From assembly GCA_031424795.1 (NCBI GenBank), contig JANPIC010000052.1:1-23724 (forward strand): DNA of 23,724 nucleotides. The letters run 5' to 3'. This stretch comes from Aalborgiella sp031424795 (GTDB lineage Bacteria; Pseudomonadota; Gammaproteobacteria; Burkholderiales; Burkholderiaceae_C). Within the stretch, counting starts at the first letter, position 1, and every line of letters starts with the position of its first letter. Position numbers and translations under genes: made by a program. The notes beneath the pieces are model-generated. The model had not been told where the DNA came from. It worked only from the letters and a program-made list of their open reading frames with translations, and did no database searches. Below, piece by piece: positions 7,876 to 16,055 of this stretch.

Positions 7876-8795
7876 CACGCCGTCCTTTTGTTGAACAAGG
7901 CCTTCGCTGCACGTGAGTTCGTGGGTCGCTGTAAATAGTCGCTAATAAATTGTCCTGCATCGATCAGCTTATCCAAATCAATGCCCGTATCAATCCCCAT
8001 GCCATGCAACATATAAATCACATCTTCAGTTGCTACGTTTCCTGTAGCGCCTTTAGCATACGGACAGCCGCCTAAACCTGCAATGGAAGTATCAAACTGC
8101 CAAATTCCCATTTCCAAACAGCGCAAGGTATTGCTCAAAGCTTGGCCATAGGTATCGTGAAAATGACCGGACACGTCATTGATGTCATACACCTGCAACG
8201 CGGCTTGAATAGCACGCTGAACCTTGATCGGTGTACCCACGCCAATCGTGTCTGCCACGCCAACATGTTGCACACCAATGTCGCGCATCAGCTCAGCGAC
8301 TTTGGTGACCTGCTCAGGTGCGACATCACCTTCATACGGACAGCCTACAGCGCATGAAATAGCACCACGAACGGTAATGTGCTTTTCCTTAGCGGCTGCA
8401 ACCACAGGACGAAAGCGCTCGATACTCTCTTCGATACTGCAGTTTATATTCCGCTGACTAAATGCCTCACTCGCCGCAGCGAACACCACAATTTCTTGCG
8501 GCCAAAGTTCCTTAGCTGATGCAACAGCGGCATTGAAACCTTGCAAATTGGGTGTCAGCACGGAATACCGCACGGTATTTTTACGTTGGATACCTGCCAT
8601 CACGGCTGCGTTATCAGCCATTTGCGGCACCCATTTGGGGGAAACATAGCTTGTCACTTCAATTTCAGTCAGCCCCGCTTCTTGCAAACGGTGCACAAGT
8701 TCAATTTTCACTTCCGCGGGTACCGTTTGCTTTTCGTTTTGTAATCCGTCGCGTGGGCCTACTTCGACAATTTTGACGTAATTTGGCAGACTCAT
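7875..8795 (-). CDS. mvaB: Hydroxymethylglutaryl-CoA lyase
   Basis: The enzyme cleaves 3-hydroxy-3-methylglutaryl-CoA to acetyl-CoA and acetoacetate, the last leucine-specific step. It is 306 residues, the usual bacterial length. It shows VEVGPRDGLQN with metal/substrate residue D16, the metal ligands H211 and H213 in GHFHDTYGQ, and the signature GLGGCPYAKGATGN with catalytic-loop cysteine C244. Its ATG overlaps the liuD stop by four bases (ATGA), so the two are translationally coupled. It is equivalent to liuE of Pseudomonas. Confidence 0.97.
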   Translation of the reverse strand: MSLPNYVKIVEVGPRDGLQNEKQTVPAEVKIELVHRLQEAGLTEIEVTSYVSPKWVPQMADNAAVMAGIQRKNTVRYSVLTPNLQGFNAAVASAKELWPQEIVVFAAASEAFSQRNINCSIEESIERFRPVVAAAKEKHITVRGAISCAVGCPYEGDVAPEQVTKVAELMRDIGVQHVGVADTIGVGTPIKVQRAIQAALQVYDINDVSGHFHDTYGQALSNTLRCLEMGIWQFDTSIAGLGGCPYAKGATGNVATEDVIYMLHGMGIDTGIDLDKLIDAGQFISDYLQRPTNSRAAKALFNKRTA

Positions 8796-10828
8796 AGGGC
8801 AACTCCTAGTTTCAACAATTCCGCACCCTCAACCACTTGGTCGCCCGGTTGGTACAGCAATTCTTGCACCACACCGTCGGTTGGAGATGCAATCGTATGC
8901 TCCATCTTCATGGCATCCATGACCGCCAGCGCCTGCCCCTTCAAAACCTTATCACCCGCTTTGACCGAGAATGACACCACTTTACCCGGCATGGGCGCAG
9001 TTAAGCGTCCACCTTCCTCATGCGTCTCACCGGCATGCTCCAGCAAGTCAATTGCTATGATTTGCGTAGCGCCTTTATCAGTAAATATGCCGACTATATC
9101 GCCATTTTTATATGTTTTAGCAATGATGCGATATTTTGAAAAACTGATGTCAAAACCAGAGTCGGTGTGTGAATAGCTCAAAGTACCTGAAGTCTCACCC
9201 ACCGTTAAATGCAAAGCACCGTCATGCAAATAGCGCAATTGTGCAGCGACTTGTCCACCATGAAACTCAAATTCAAACGCTCTTGCATGAATGCCATGCG
9301 ACTGCCATCCATCGCGCTTGCTCCACGGGTCAGTCCATGCTGATCGACTTGAAACATTTTGGGCACTCTCGGCATGCAATGTATGCACCACCGCAGCGGC
9401 AACCGCCAGCGCAGCACCCACAGGCTCCTGGTTAAACAATGCGACCTGCTCACGGGGTATCAAGCCCGTATCCAAATTCGCTTGCGCAAAAGAATCGCTG
9501 CGCACCACATAGCGTAAAAACTGCACATTGGTGTTCAAGCCCACAATATGCGTCTTCGCCAGCGCATCATCCATGCGAGCTAAGGCCTGCTCACGCGTAG
9601 CACCATGCACGATCAGTTTGGCGATCATGGAATCGTAGTAAGGAGAAATCGTATCGCCTTCGCGTACACCAGAGTCAACACGCACATTGACTGCTGAGTT
9701 TCCACCAGCAGTCCGTTCAAACGTGACGTGCTCAGGCAAGCCATACACCTTCAACTGCCCGGTCGCCGGTAAAAATTGGTTGTCTGGGTTTTCCGCGCAA
9801 ATCCGCGCTTCGATGGCGTGACCGGTGATGCGCAGTTGCTCTTGTTTAAGCGGCAACGGCTCGCCACTGGCCACCAACAATTGCCACTCCACCAAGTCCA
9901 GACCCGTGATCGCCTCGGTCACCGGATGCTCGACCTGCAAACGCGTATTCATCTCCATAAAGAAGAAATTCATCGCACCATCTGGTTGTTGCTCAACGAT
10001 AAACTCCACCGTACCCGCGCCCACATAGTTCACCGCACGTGCTGCAGACACCGCAGTAGCCCCCATTTGCTGGCGCATCGCTTCTGACAAGCCCGGCGCC
10101 GGCGCTTCTTCTAGGACTTTTTGATGCCGGCGTTGTACCGAGCAATCGCGCTCAAACAAATACACGTAGTTGCCCTGCGTGTCGCCAAACACCTGAATTT
10201 CAATATGCCGTGGGCGTTGCACGTACTTTTCAATCAGCACGGCGTCGTCACCAAAACTGTTGATGGCTTCACGTTTGCACGAAGCCAAAGCCGCTGCAAA
10301 GTCTGCTGCCTTCTCAACAATCCGCATCCCTTTGCCACCGCCACCCGCACTGGCTTTGATAAGAACTGGGTAGCCCATGCTGTCGGCCTGCCCCTGCAGA
10401 AAAGCAGCATCTTGGTTTGCACCGTGGTAGCCCGGCACCAAGGGCACGCCAGCCTTTTCCATCAACTGCTTGGATTCCGCCTTCAGCCCCATCGCCTGGA
10501 TCGCACTGGCCGGTGGCCCAATGAAGACCAATCCCGCAGCTTGGCAAGCTGTTGCAAACGCGTCGTTTTCGCTCAAAAACCCGTACCCAGGGTGAATCGC
10601 TTGCGCACCTGTTGCCAGCGCTGTTTCGATGATTTTTTCCCAGCGCAGATAGCTCTCTTTGGGCGAACTGGCTCCGATGTAGACGGCCTCATCACAGCTC
10701 GCGACATGCTTGGCGTGCGCGTCTGCATCTGAATAGACGGCTACGGTTTTGATACCCAACCTAGAGCACGTGGCGGCGACTCGGCAGGCGATTTCGCCAC
10801 GGTTGGCGATTAGAATTTTTTTAAACAT
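8792..10828 (-). CDS. liuD: 3-methylcrotonyl-CoA carboxylase, biotin carboxylase/carrier subunit
   Basis: This subunit (alpha, MccA) carboxylates its own biotin using ATP and bicarbonate and passes the carboxyl group to LiuB in the leucine pathway. It has 678 residues: biotin carboxylase N-domain (ILIANRGEIACRV, 5-17), ATP-grasp with AGGGGKGMR (161-169), biotin carboxylase C-domain, a less conserved BT-like region, and a biotinyl domain with AMKM, the biotinylated lysine being K641. The C-terminal pattern fits the LiuD group rather than propionyl- or acetyl-CoA carboxylases, as do the neighbours liuB and mvaB. Residues 578-592 are encoded by a copy of the 44-bp repeat also found between genes. 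No good ribosome binding site precedes the ATG; it lies 26 nt after the DUF4126 stop. Confidence 0.96.
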   Translation of the reverse strand: MFKKILIANRGEIACRVAATCSRLGIKTVAVYSDADAHAKHVASCDEAVYIGASSPKESYLRWEKIIETALATGAQAIHPGYGFLSENDAFATACQAAGLVFIGPPASAIQAMGLKAESKQLMEKAGVPLVPGYHGANQDAAFLQGQADSMGYPVLIKASAGGGGKGMRIVEKAADFAAALASCKREAINSFGDDAVLIEKYVQRPRHIEIQVFGDTQGNYVYLFERDCSVQRRHQKVLEEAPAPGLSEAMRQQMGATAVSAARAVNYVGAGTVEFIVEQQPDGAMNFFFMEMNTRLQVEHPVTEAITGLDLVEWQLLVASGEPLPLKQEQLRITGHAIEARICAENPDNQFLPATGQLKVYGLPEHVTFERTAGGNSAVNVRVDSGVREGDTISPYYDSMIAKLIVHGATREQALARMDDALAKTHIVGLNTNVQFLRYVVRSDSFAQANLDTGLIPREQVALFNQEPVGAALAVAAAVVHTLHAESAQNVSSRSAWTDPWSKRDGWQSHGIHARAFEFEFHGGQVAAQLRYLHDGALHLTVGETSGTLSYSHTDSGFDISFSKYRIIAKTYKNGDIVGIFTDKGATQIIAIDLLEHAGETHEEGGRLTAPMPGKVVSFSVKAGDKVLKGQALAVMDAMKMEHTIASPTDGVVQELLYQPGDQVVEGAELLKLGVAL
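9053..9096. repeat. 44-bp dispersed repeat copy inside liuD
   Basis: This segment aligns without gaps with the copy at 13982-14025 at 31 of 44 positions by hand count, and with the copy at 17281-17324 at 26 of 44. It encodes LiuD residues 578-592 on the opposite strand. Its AT-rich composition differs from the surrounding gene. Confidence 0.5.
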
Positions 10829-10854
10829 ATTTTTAAATACTCACGGCAAAATGC

Positions 10855-11574
10855 TCATGGCGTCATTGCTAAATCATCGTTACTAAACCATCCGCTCAGT
10901 CTTTGCCAGATGGCTTTGAGATATTTCACCAAAACAACCAATAACCAAATACTCAAAACCAAGACGATGGCTAAGGTGATGCCAAATGCGACGGGGTGGT
11001 TCGTCGCCAACCACATCATGCCCATCACCGCGCCATCTTCAACCAAACTCACGGCAATATTGCTAAATGGCTCGGGCGATGTATTCACCGCAGCGCGCGT
11101 GCTGGCTTTGGTCGCAAACGACGTAGCAGCCAAGGCACCACCCAACAAACCTGCGACTGAGCCCATGGTGGCACTGTCTGCACCAAACACACCAGCGGCC
11201 AAGGCAGCACCCGCTGGCACACGAATGACTGAATGCACCATGTCCCACAAAGAATCCACGCCAGGAATTTTGTCTGCAAAAAACTCAACGAACAGCATAA
11301 AACCGCTACCCGCCAACATGGCTGGGTGCTGCAGCATGTGCAAACCCGATGGCAATGGCAGCCAACCCAGCATGCCTGCTAGCCCTGTAATAAACACCAC
11401 CAAATACAAGCGGATACCGCTCGCCCAGCCCAAGGCAGCTGCCAGCGCCATCAGCTGCGCGGTATCCATTGCTTTGGTATTTGTGGCAATGACGTCGCCC
11501 GCAGCCGTACCAAGATTGCCAACCGTACCCGTCAGTCCCAACAAACTGTTCCAAATGCCGATCAAAGTATCCAT
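10855..11574 (-). CDS. DUF4126 integral membrane protein
   Basis: This 239-residue protein matches DUF4126, a family of unknown function. Typical features are GWASGIRLYLVVFITGLAG, a membrane hairpin, and FFADKIPGVDSLWDMVHSVIRVPAGA, followed by two or more hydrophobic segments and a last helix near 195-220. I count about five membrane helices. The ATG at 11574 has AAGGGA a few nt upstream; a second methionine at residue 36 would give a more usual length but lacks that support. It sits between liuB (30 nt) and liuD (26 nt), the place where Pseudomonas liuABCDE has the hydratase liuC. This suggests an operon role near leucine catabolism, or chance insertion. Confidence 0.85.
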   Translation of the reverse strand: MDTLIGIWNSLLGLTGTVGNLGTAAGDVIATNTKAMDTAQLMALAAALGWASGIRLYLVVFITGLAGMLGWLPLPSGLHMLQHPAMLAGSGFMLFVEFFADKIPGVDSLWDMVHSVIRVPAGAALAAGVFGADSATMGSVAGLLGGALAATSFATKASTRAAVNTSPEPFSNIAVSLVEDGAVMGMMWLATNHPVAFGITLAIVLVLSIWLLVVLVKYLKAIWQRLSGWFSNDDLAMTP

Positions 11575-11604
11575 ATTTCCCTTTGAATATTTTTTCTACC
11601 GGCT

Positions 11605-13227
11605 TTACATCCTGAACACACCAAATTTGGTATCCGGTATGGGCGCATTCATCGCGGCACTCAAGCCGAGCGCCAAGACGCGGCGCGTGTCGGCAGGGTC
11701 AATCACACCGTCGTCCCATAAACGCGCGGTGGCGAAGTAAGGATGACCTTGCACCTCGTATTGCGTCTTGATGGGCGCTTTGAAGGCGTCTTCTTCCTCG
11801 GCGCTCCACGCACCGCCTTTGGCTTCGATACCATCCCGTTTCACCGTCGCCAACACACTGGCCGCCTGCTCACCGCCCATGACGCTGATGCGTGCATTCG
11901 GCCACATCCACAAGAAGCGGGGCGAATACGCCCGGCCGCACATGCCGTAGTTGCCTGCGCCAAAGCTGCCGCCAATGATGATGGTGAATTTGGGTACAGC
12001 GGCGGTAGCCACGGCGGTGACCATCTTGGCACCATTGCGGGCAATGCCTTCGTTTTCGTACTTACGGCCGACCATGAAGCCGGTGATGTTCTGCAAGAAC
12101 ACCAGCGGGATTTTGCGTTGACAGCACAACTCTATGAAGTGCGCGCCTTTGAGTGCTGATTCACTGAACAAAATGCCGTTGTTGGCAATGATGCCGACGG
12201 GCATGCCTTCAATCCGCGCAAAACCGCAGATCAGGGTGGCACCAAAACGGGCTTTGAACTCGTCAAACTCGCTGCCATCCACCACACGGGCGATGATTTC
12301 TCGCACATCAAAAGGTTTGCGGGTATCTGTGGGTATCACACCATACAGTTCTGACGCTGCATATTTAGGAGCTACCGAAGCATGTAAATCGCCGGCTAGA
12401 TGCTTCTTTTTATTCAAATTTTTGATGGATTGGCGGACAATGGCCAGTGCATGCATGTCGTTCTGCGCCAGATGGTCTGCCACGCCAGACAAGCGGGTGT
12501 GGACATCACCGCCACCTAGATCTTCCGCGCTCACCACCTCACCAGTGGCGGCTTTGACCAAGGGCGGGCCACCCAAAAAGATGGTGCCCTGGTTTTTGAC
12601 GATGATGGCCTCGTCGCTCATAGCCGGTACATACGCGCCACCCGCCGTGCAACTGCCCATGACCACGGCGATTTGGGCGATGCCCTCGGCGCTCATATTG
12701 GCCTGGTTGAAAAAGATGCGACCAAAATGGTCGCGGTCGGGGAACGCCTCGTCCTGATTGGGCAGATTCGCCCCGCCCGAATCAACCAAGTAGACGCACG
12801 GCAGCTTGTTTTGCTGCGCAATCTCTTGCGCGCGCAGGTGTTTTTTGACGGTGAGCGGATAATACGTGCCGCCTTTGACGGTGGCGTCGTTGCAGACAAT
12901 CATGCAATCCACCCCGCTGACGCGGCCAAGGCCTGTGATCACACCGGCAGCCGGTGCGCTGTCGGTGCCGTCTTTGTCAGGGTACATACTGTAGGCGGCC
13001 AGCGGGCTGAGCTCTAAAAACGGTGTGCCGGGGTCCAGCAGCATCTGCACCCTGTCACGCGGCAACAACTTGCCACGCGCAGTGTGCCTAGCCCGCGCCA
13101 CATCGCCGCCGCCCAAAGCTGCTTGGTTGACTTTGACGCTCAAATCATCGACCAAAGCCCGCATCGCGGCGGCATTGGCGACAAAATCGGCGGAACGGGC
13201 GTTGAGTTTGGTTTCCAGGACGGGCAT
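11605..13227 (-). CDS. liuB: 3-methylcrotonyl-CoA carboxylase, carboxyltransferase subunit
   Basis: The beta subunit transfers carboxyl from biotin to 3-methylcrotonyl-CoA, making 3-methylglutaconyl-CoA. The 540-residue length matches the family (about 535). Marks include ARGKLLPRDRVQMLLDPGTPFLE (50-72), VVMGSCTAGGAYVPAMSDE (188-206), GTIFLGGPPLVKAATGE and SELYGVIPTDTRKPFDVRE, with the GGSFGAGNYGMCGRAYSPRF oxyanion region in the C-terminal half. It is the first gene after the operator at 13263-13286. Residues 277-291 (LAGDLHASVAPKYAA) are encoded by a weak copy of the 44-bp repeat; by memory, homologs vary here but keep the same length. The ATG at 13227 lacks a strong ribosome binding site. 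Confidence 0.97.
   Translation of the reverse strand: MPVLETKLNARSADFVANAAAMRALVDDLSVKVNQAALGGGDVARARHTARGKLLPRDRVQMLLDPGTPFLELSPLAAYSMYPDKDGTDSAPAAGVITGLGRVSGVDCMIVCNDATVKGGTYYPLTVKKHLRAQEIAQQNKLPCVYLVDSGGANLPNQDEAFPDRDHFGRIFFNQANMSAEGIAQIAVVMGSCTAGGAYVPAMSDEAIIVKNQGTIFLGGPPLVKAATGEVVSAEDLGGGDVHTRLSGVADHLAQNDMHALAIVRQSIKNLNKKKHLAGDLHASVAPKYAASELYGVIPTDTRKPFDVREIIARVVDGSEFDEFKARFGATLICGFARIEGMPVGIIANNGILFSESALKGAHFIELCCQRKIPLVFLQNITGFMVGRKYENEGIARNGAKMVTAVATAAVPKFTIIIGGSFGAGNYGMCGRAYSPRFLWMWPNARISVMGGEQAASVLATVKRDGIEAKGGAWSAEEEDAFKAPIKTQYEVQGHPYFATARLWDDGVIDPADTRRVLALGLSAAMNAPIPDTKFGVFRM
12355..12398. repeat. Weak 44-bp repeat copy inside liuB
   Basis: Aligned without gaps, it matches the copy at 13982-14025 at 26 of 44 positions and shares the end CGCCGRCTAGAKGC. 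It lies in the same register as the other copies and encodes LiuB residues 277-291 on the opposite strand. It is the most divergent of the four and might be chance. Confidence 0.35.
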
Positions 13228-13262
13228 GGTGGATTCGCGCTGTTAGGGTTGTTTGACGCTTG

Positions 13263-13301
13263 GTTGACGTTTACGTAAACGTCAACTAAACGTGGATTGT
13301 G
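13263..13301 (-). promoter_or_regulatory. liuB operator (24-bp perfect palindrome) and -10-like element
   Basis: Positions 13263-13286 are a perfect palindrome with half-site GTTGACGTTTAC. A CACAAT element on the minus strand (13296-13301) lies exactly 10 bp upstream, as TACAAT does at liuA, so the operator would cover roughly +5 to +30 of the transcript start and act as a repressor block. It resembles the sites described for leucine-degradation regulators (MerR-type LiuR or TetR-type LiuQ); which of them acts here is not shown. It overlaps the stop codon of the HAD gene. Confidence 0.85.
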
Positions 13302-13971
13302 CCATCTTTTGGCTCAACAGGCTAGGCAAATACAGCATATTTGTAAACGTGTGGCTGGCACCCGCAGCCAGCAAAGCCGCAGCTTCACCGTTTGGCGCAT
13401 AAGCAAACACGGTGCAACCCGCCGCCACGCCTGCCATCACGCCAGTGACCGTATCTTCGACAACAGCACAGCGCCCAGGGTGAACACCAACCGCTTCTGC
13501 TGCTGCCAAATACACATCTGGTGCCGGTTTGGAGCGCGGCATTTCATGCCCACTGAAAATACGGCCTTCAAAATAAGGCATCAAATCGACTTTTGCGAGC
13601 TGCAGCTCAACTTTCAGCCTATCCGCCCCCGACGCACAGGCGATGCGACCTTCAAAGCTCAAATGAACTTGCTCAATCGCGGCATGGATATTGGGAATCG
13701 CCTGCAGATGCGCCTCCAACGCCGCGTTGCGCCGCGCTCTGAAGCTAGTCATCCACGCTTCAGTCAAAGGTTTACCTGTGTTCGCCTCAATCGCCAGCTT
13801 TTCATCCATCACGGCTTTGCCGACAAAATGCTGAAAACAGGCTTCTGGCGTCAGCTTCCAGCCCTGCTCTTCCAGCATGTCGCGCAGCAAGCCATTGGTA
13901 ATGGGTTCGCTGTCGACCAATACACCATCACAATCAAACAAAACCGCGTCGAATTTATTATGTATTTTCAC
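13282..13971 (-). CDS. HAD-superfamily phosphatase (beta-phosphoglucomutase-like subfamily)
   Basis: This 229-residue cytosolic hydrolase has all HAD motifs: LFDCDGVLVDSEP with nucleophile D13 and acid D15, motif II S114 in CASGADR, motif III K148 in RSKPAPDVYLAAAEA, and motif IV E172-D173 in VVEDTVTGVMAG. The cap is of the helical C1 type between motifs I and II. Members dephosphorylate sugar phosphates, phosphoglycolate or similar; the substrate cannot be told. The start is GTG at 13971, the only usable start before an upstream in-frame stop, and it lacks a ribosome binding site. A 44-bp repeat lies directly upstream. Its last codons and stop overlap the liuB operator. Confidence 0.9.
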   Translation of the reverse strand: MKIHNKFDAVLFDCDGVLVDSEPITNGLLRDMLEEQGWKLTPEACFQHFVGKAVMDEKLAIEANTGKPLTEAWMTSFRARRNAALEAHLQAIPNIHAAIEQVHLSFEGRIACASGADRLKVELQLAKVDLMPYFEGRIFSGHEMPRSKPAPDVYLAAAEAVGVHPGRCAVVEDTVTGVMAGVAAGCTVFAYAPNGEAAALLAAGASHTFTNMLYLPSLLSQKMAQSTFS

Positions 13972-13981
13972 TATATATTTT

Positions 13982-14030
13982 TACTATACATTTAATAGCA
14001 CCTTAGGCAATAAATACGCCGACTAGAGGC
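13982..14030. repeat. 44-bp dispersed repeat copy between ychJ-like and HAD genes
   Basis: Positions 13982-14025 align without gaps with 17281-17324 (32 of 44 identical, including a 17-bp identical core at 13992-14008), and both continue with GAGGC. The core contains CCTTAG and CTAGAGG, an imperfect inverted pair around GGC/GCC, so a hairpin is possible. It fills most of the gap before the HAD gene. I recall similar short AT-rich elements ending in CTAGAGGC in Comamonadaceae genomes. Confidence 0.7.
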
Positions 14031-14058
14031 ATATTTATAGGTATATTTATTGATGTTT

Positions 14059-14454
14059 TCACAAACTATCACCATCAACATAATACCAACAACCGTCTTC
14101 ACACACAAAACGACTATGCTCATGCAGGCGAATGGCACGACCGGTGCGGTCACGCTGCCTGGCGACAAAGGTGACCTCAGCGTGCGTGGCATCAACCACC
14201 TTGTGATTTTGAACCTGTAAACCCAACCATTTAACGCCTGGCTCAAACGCTAAGCTCGCTGGACGCTGACTCGCGTGCCAAGTACTGAGTAAATAACCAG
14301 TATTTTCAAGCGCAAAAGCGCTATAACGGGAACGCATCAAAGCCTCGGCATCAGGTGCGGCCAGCTTTCCTTCAATGTACGGAGCACAACAAACCGTTGC
14401 CGCTAACGGCTGTTGCTTTGTGTTCAATCTGCCGCAGGGGCATGGTTCGCTCAT
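14059..14454 (-). CDS. YchJ-family (UPF0225) protein
   Basis: This 131-residue protein matches YchJ: an N-terminal cysteine-rich, SEC-C-like metal-binding segment (PCPCG, C5 and C7, with C22-C23) and then an NTF2-like domain with the conserved ALMRSRYSAFALENTGYLLSTWH (38-60) and FVARQRDRTGRAIRLHEHSRF. The function is unknown; SEC-C segments bind zinc. It lies 18 nt after the rhodanese gene and is probably in the same transcript. AAGG is present but about 13 nt from the ATG, so translation may rely on coupling. Confidence 0.9.
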   Translation of the reverse strand: MSEPCPCGRLNTKQQPLAATVCCAPYIEGKLAAPDAEALMRSRYSAFALENTGYLLSTWHASQRPASLAFEPGVKWLGLQVQNHKVVDATHAEVTFVARQRDRTGRAIRLHEHSRFVCEDGCWYYVDGDSL

Positions 14455-14472
14455 GGCGTGGTCATACCTTGC

Positions 14473-14883
14473 TCATCCTTTGGCTTTGCGCTCTTCCAAA
14501 GTTTCAGTGGGAGCGCCAGCGTTGACCCAAGCTTCATAGCCGCCGTCGATGTGCGCGACATTGGTCATGCCCATGTCTTGCAGGGTTTTGGCGGCCAAAG
14601 CGCTGCGCCAGCCCGCGCCGCAGAACAAAATGAACTCTTTGCTGTCGTCCGCCCAGATCTTCTTGTGGTACGGCGATTCAGGATCCACCCAAAACTCAAG
14701 CATGCAGCGTGGTGCGTGGTAGCTGCCGACAACGGTTCCATTTCGCAATTCGCGCACATCACGGATATCGACAATTTGTACGTTTTCATGCGCACTTTTG
14801 GCTAGCACTTCAGCCACGGTATAGGTTTTCACCTCCGCCATGGCTTGATCGACTAAAACCCGAAATCCTTTGGTAATTGGCAT
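14473..14883 (-). CDS. Single-domain rhodanese-like sulfurtransferase
   Basis: This 136-residue protein has one rhodanese domain. VQIVDIRDVREL (35-46) is the entry motif and FCGAGWRSALAAK the active loop with catalytic cysteine C88, followed by HIDGGYEAWVNAGAP. Single-domain rhodaneses carry persulfide sulfur between thiols; no signal peptide is seen, so it should be cytosolic. The ATG at 14883 has a strong AAGGAGA five to six nt upstream. It follows the acyl-CoA dehydrogenase gene by 25 nt. A link with acyl-CoA metabolism is not evident. Confidence 0.92.
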   Translation of the reverse strand: MPITKGFRVLVDQAMAEVKTYTVAEVLAKSAHENVQIVDIRDVRELRNGTVVGSYHAPRCMLEFWVDPESPYHKKIWADDSKEFILFCGAGWRSALAAKTLQDMGMTNVAHIDGGYEAWVNAGAPTETLEERKAKG

Positions 14884-14908
14884 CTTTGTCTCCTTTTATA
14901 TTTTGTAT

Positions 14909-16039
14909 TTATGCCAAAGCTCGCGTGATGATGATTTTCTGCACATCGCTGGTGCCTTCATAAATCTGGCACACCCGCACATCGCGATAAATCCGCTCAA
15001 CCGGGAAATCGCTCACGTAACCATAGCCACCCAGTGTTTGAATCGCCGCACTGCACACTTTCTCCGCCATTTCACTGGCAAACAACTTGGCCATGGCGGC
15101 TTCTTTCAAGCACGGTCGACCCGCGTCACGCAAAGCCGCTGCATGCCAGATCAGCTGACGCGCCGCTTCAATCTGCGTCGCGCAATCGGCCAATCTGAAG
15201 CCAACGGCCTGGTGGTTGAAAATGGCTTGCCCAAAGCTTTCGCGCTGTTTGGCGTAATCCAAAGCGCACTCAAACGCGCTACGCGCCATGCCCACGCTTT
15301 GTGCTGCGATACCGATGCGACCACCCTCTAACGCGCCCAGGGCGATTTTGTAACCTTCGCCCTCTTGCCCGATCAGGTTTTCGGCGGGGATGCGGCAGTT
15401 GTCAAAGTTGATCTGCGCGGTGTCGCTGCTGTGCTGGCCCAGTTTGTCTTCCAGCCGTGCCACCACATAGCCGGGCGCGTTGGTGGGGACGATGAAGGCA
15501 CTCATGCCTTTTTTGCCAGCGCCTTTGTCGGTCATGGCGATCACAATCGCAACATCACCATTTTTGCCGCTGGTGATAAATTGTTTGACGCCGTTGATGA
15601 TGTAGCTGTCGCCGATTTTTTTCGCTGTCGTTGCCAAATTAGAAGCATCGCTGCCCACATGCGGTTCGGTCAAACAAAAAGCACCCAGCATCGCACCCAG
15701 TGCCAAAGGCGTTAACCACTTTTTCTTTTGCTCCAGATTGCCGTAACGCATCAAAATCGCATTCACAGGGCAGTTGGTCACACTGATCGCTGTGCTGGTG
15801 CCACCATCACCAGCGGCGATTTCTTCCAACACCAGCGCCAGGGTGAGGTAATCCAGATTAGCGCCGCCAAACTCTTCAGGCACACAAATGCCATACGCAC
15901 CCAATTCCGCCAGGCCTTTATGCACCTCTTTGGGGAAATAGTGTTCCTTGTCCCACTTAGCGGCCTGCGGCCACAACTGTTCCTGAGCAAAAGCACGAAC
16001 CGCATCGCGGATCATTTCCTGGTCTTGGGTCAACAACAT
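14909..16039 (-). CDS. Acyl-CoA dehydrogenase (short/branched-chain type)
   Basis: This flavoenzyme oxidises an acyl-CoA to the 2-enoyl-CoA, passing electrons to ETF. It has 376 residues, with FCLTEPHVGSDA (121-132), YIINGVKQFITSG and a C-terminal IYEGTSDVQ placing the catalytic glutamate at E361, the butyryl-CoA/medium-chain position rather than the isovaleryl one. Together with the thiolase 16 nt upstream it forms a beta-oxidation pair. It may handle isobutyryl-, 2-methylbutyryl- or straight short-chain acyl-CoA; sequence alone cannot choose. The ribosome binding site is weak. Confidence 0.94.
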   Translation of the reverse strand: MLLTQDQEMIRDAVRAFAQEQLWPQAAKWDKEHYFPKEVHKGLAELGAYGICVPEEFGGANLDYLTLALVLEEIAAGDGGTSTAISVTNCPVNAILMRYGNLEQKKKWLTPLALGAMLGAFCLTEPHVGSDASNLATTAKKIGDSYIINGVKQFITSGKNGDVAIVIAMTDKGAGKKGMSAFIVPTNAPGYVVARLEDKLGQHSSDTAQINFDNCRIPAENLIGQEGEGYKIALGALEGGRIGIAAQSVGMARSAFECALDYAKQRESFGQAIFNHQAVGFRLADCATQIEAARQLIWHAAALRDAGRPCLKEAAMAKLFASEMAEKVCSAAIQTLGGYGYVSDFPVERIYRDVRVCQIYEGTSDVQKIIITRALA

Positions 16040-16055
16040 GGTGCGTTACCCGTGT

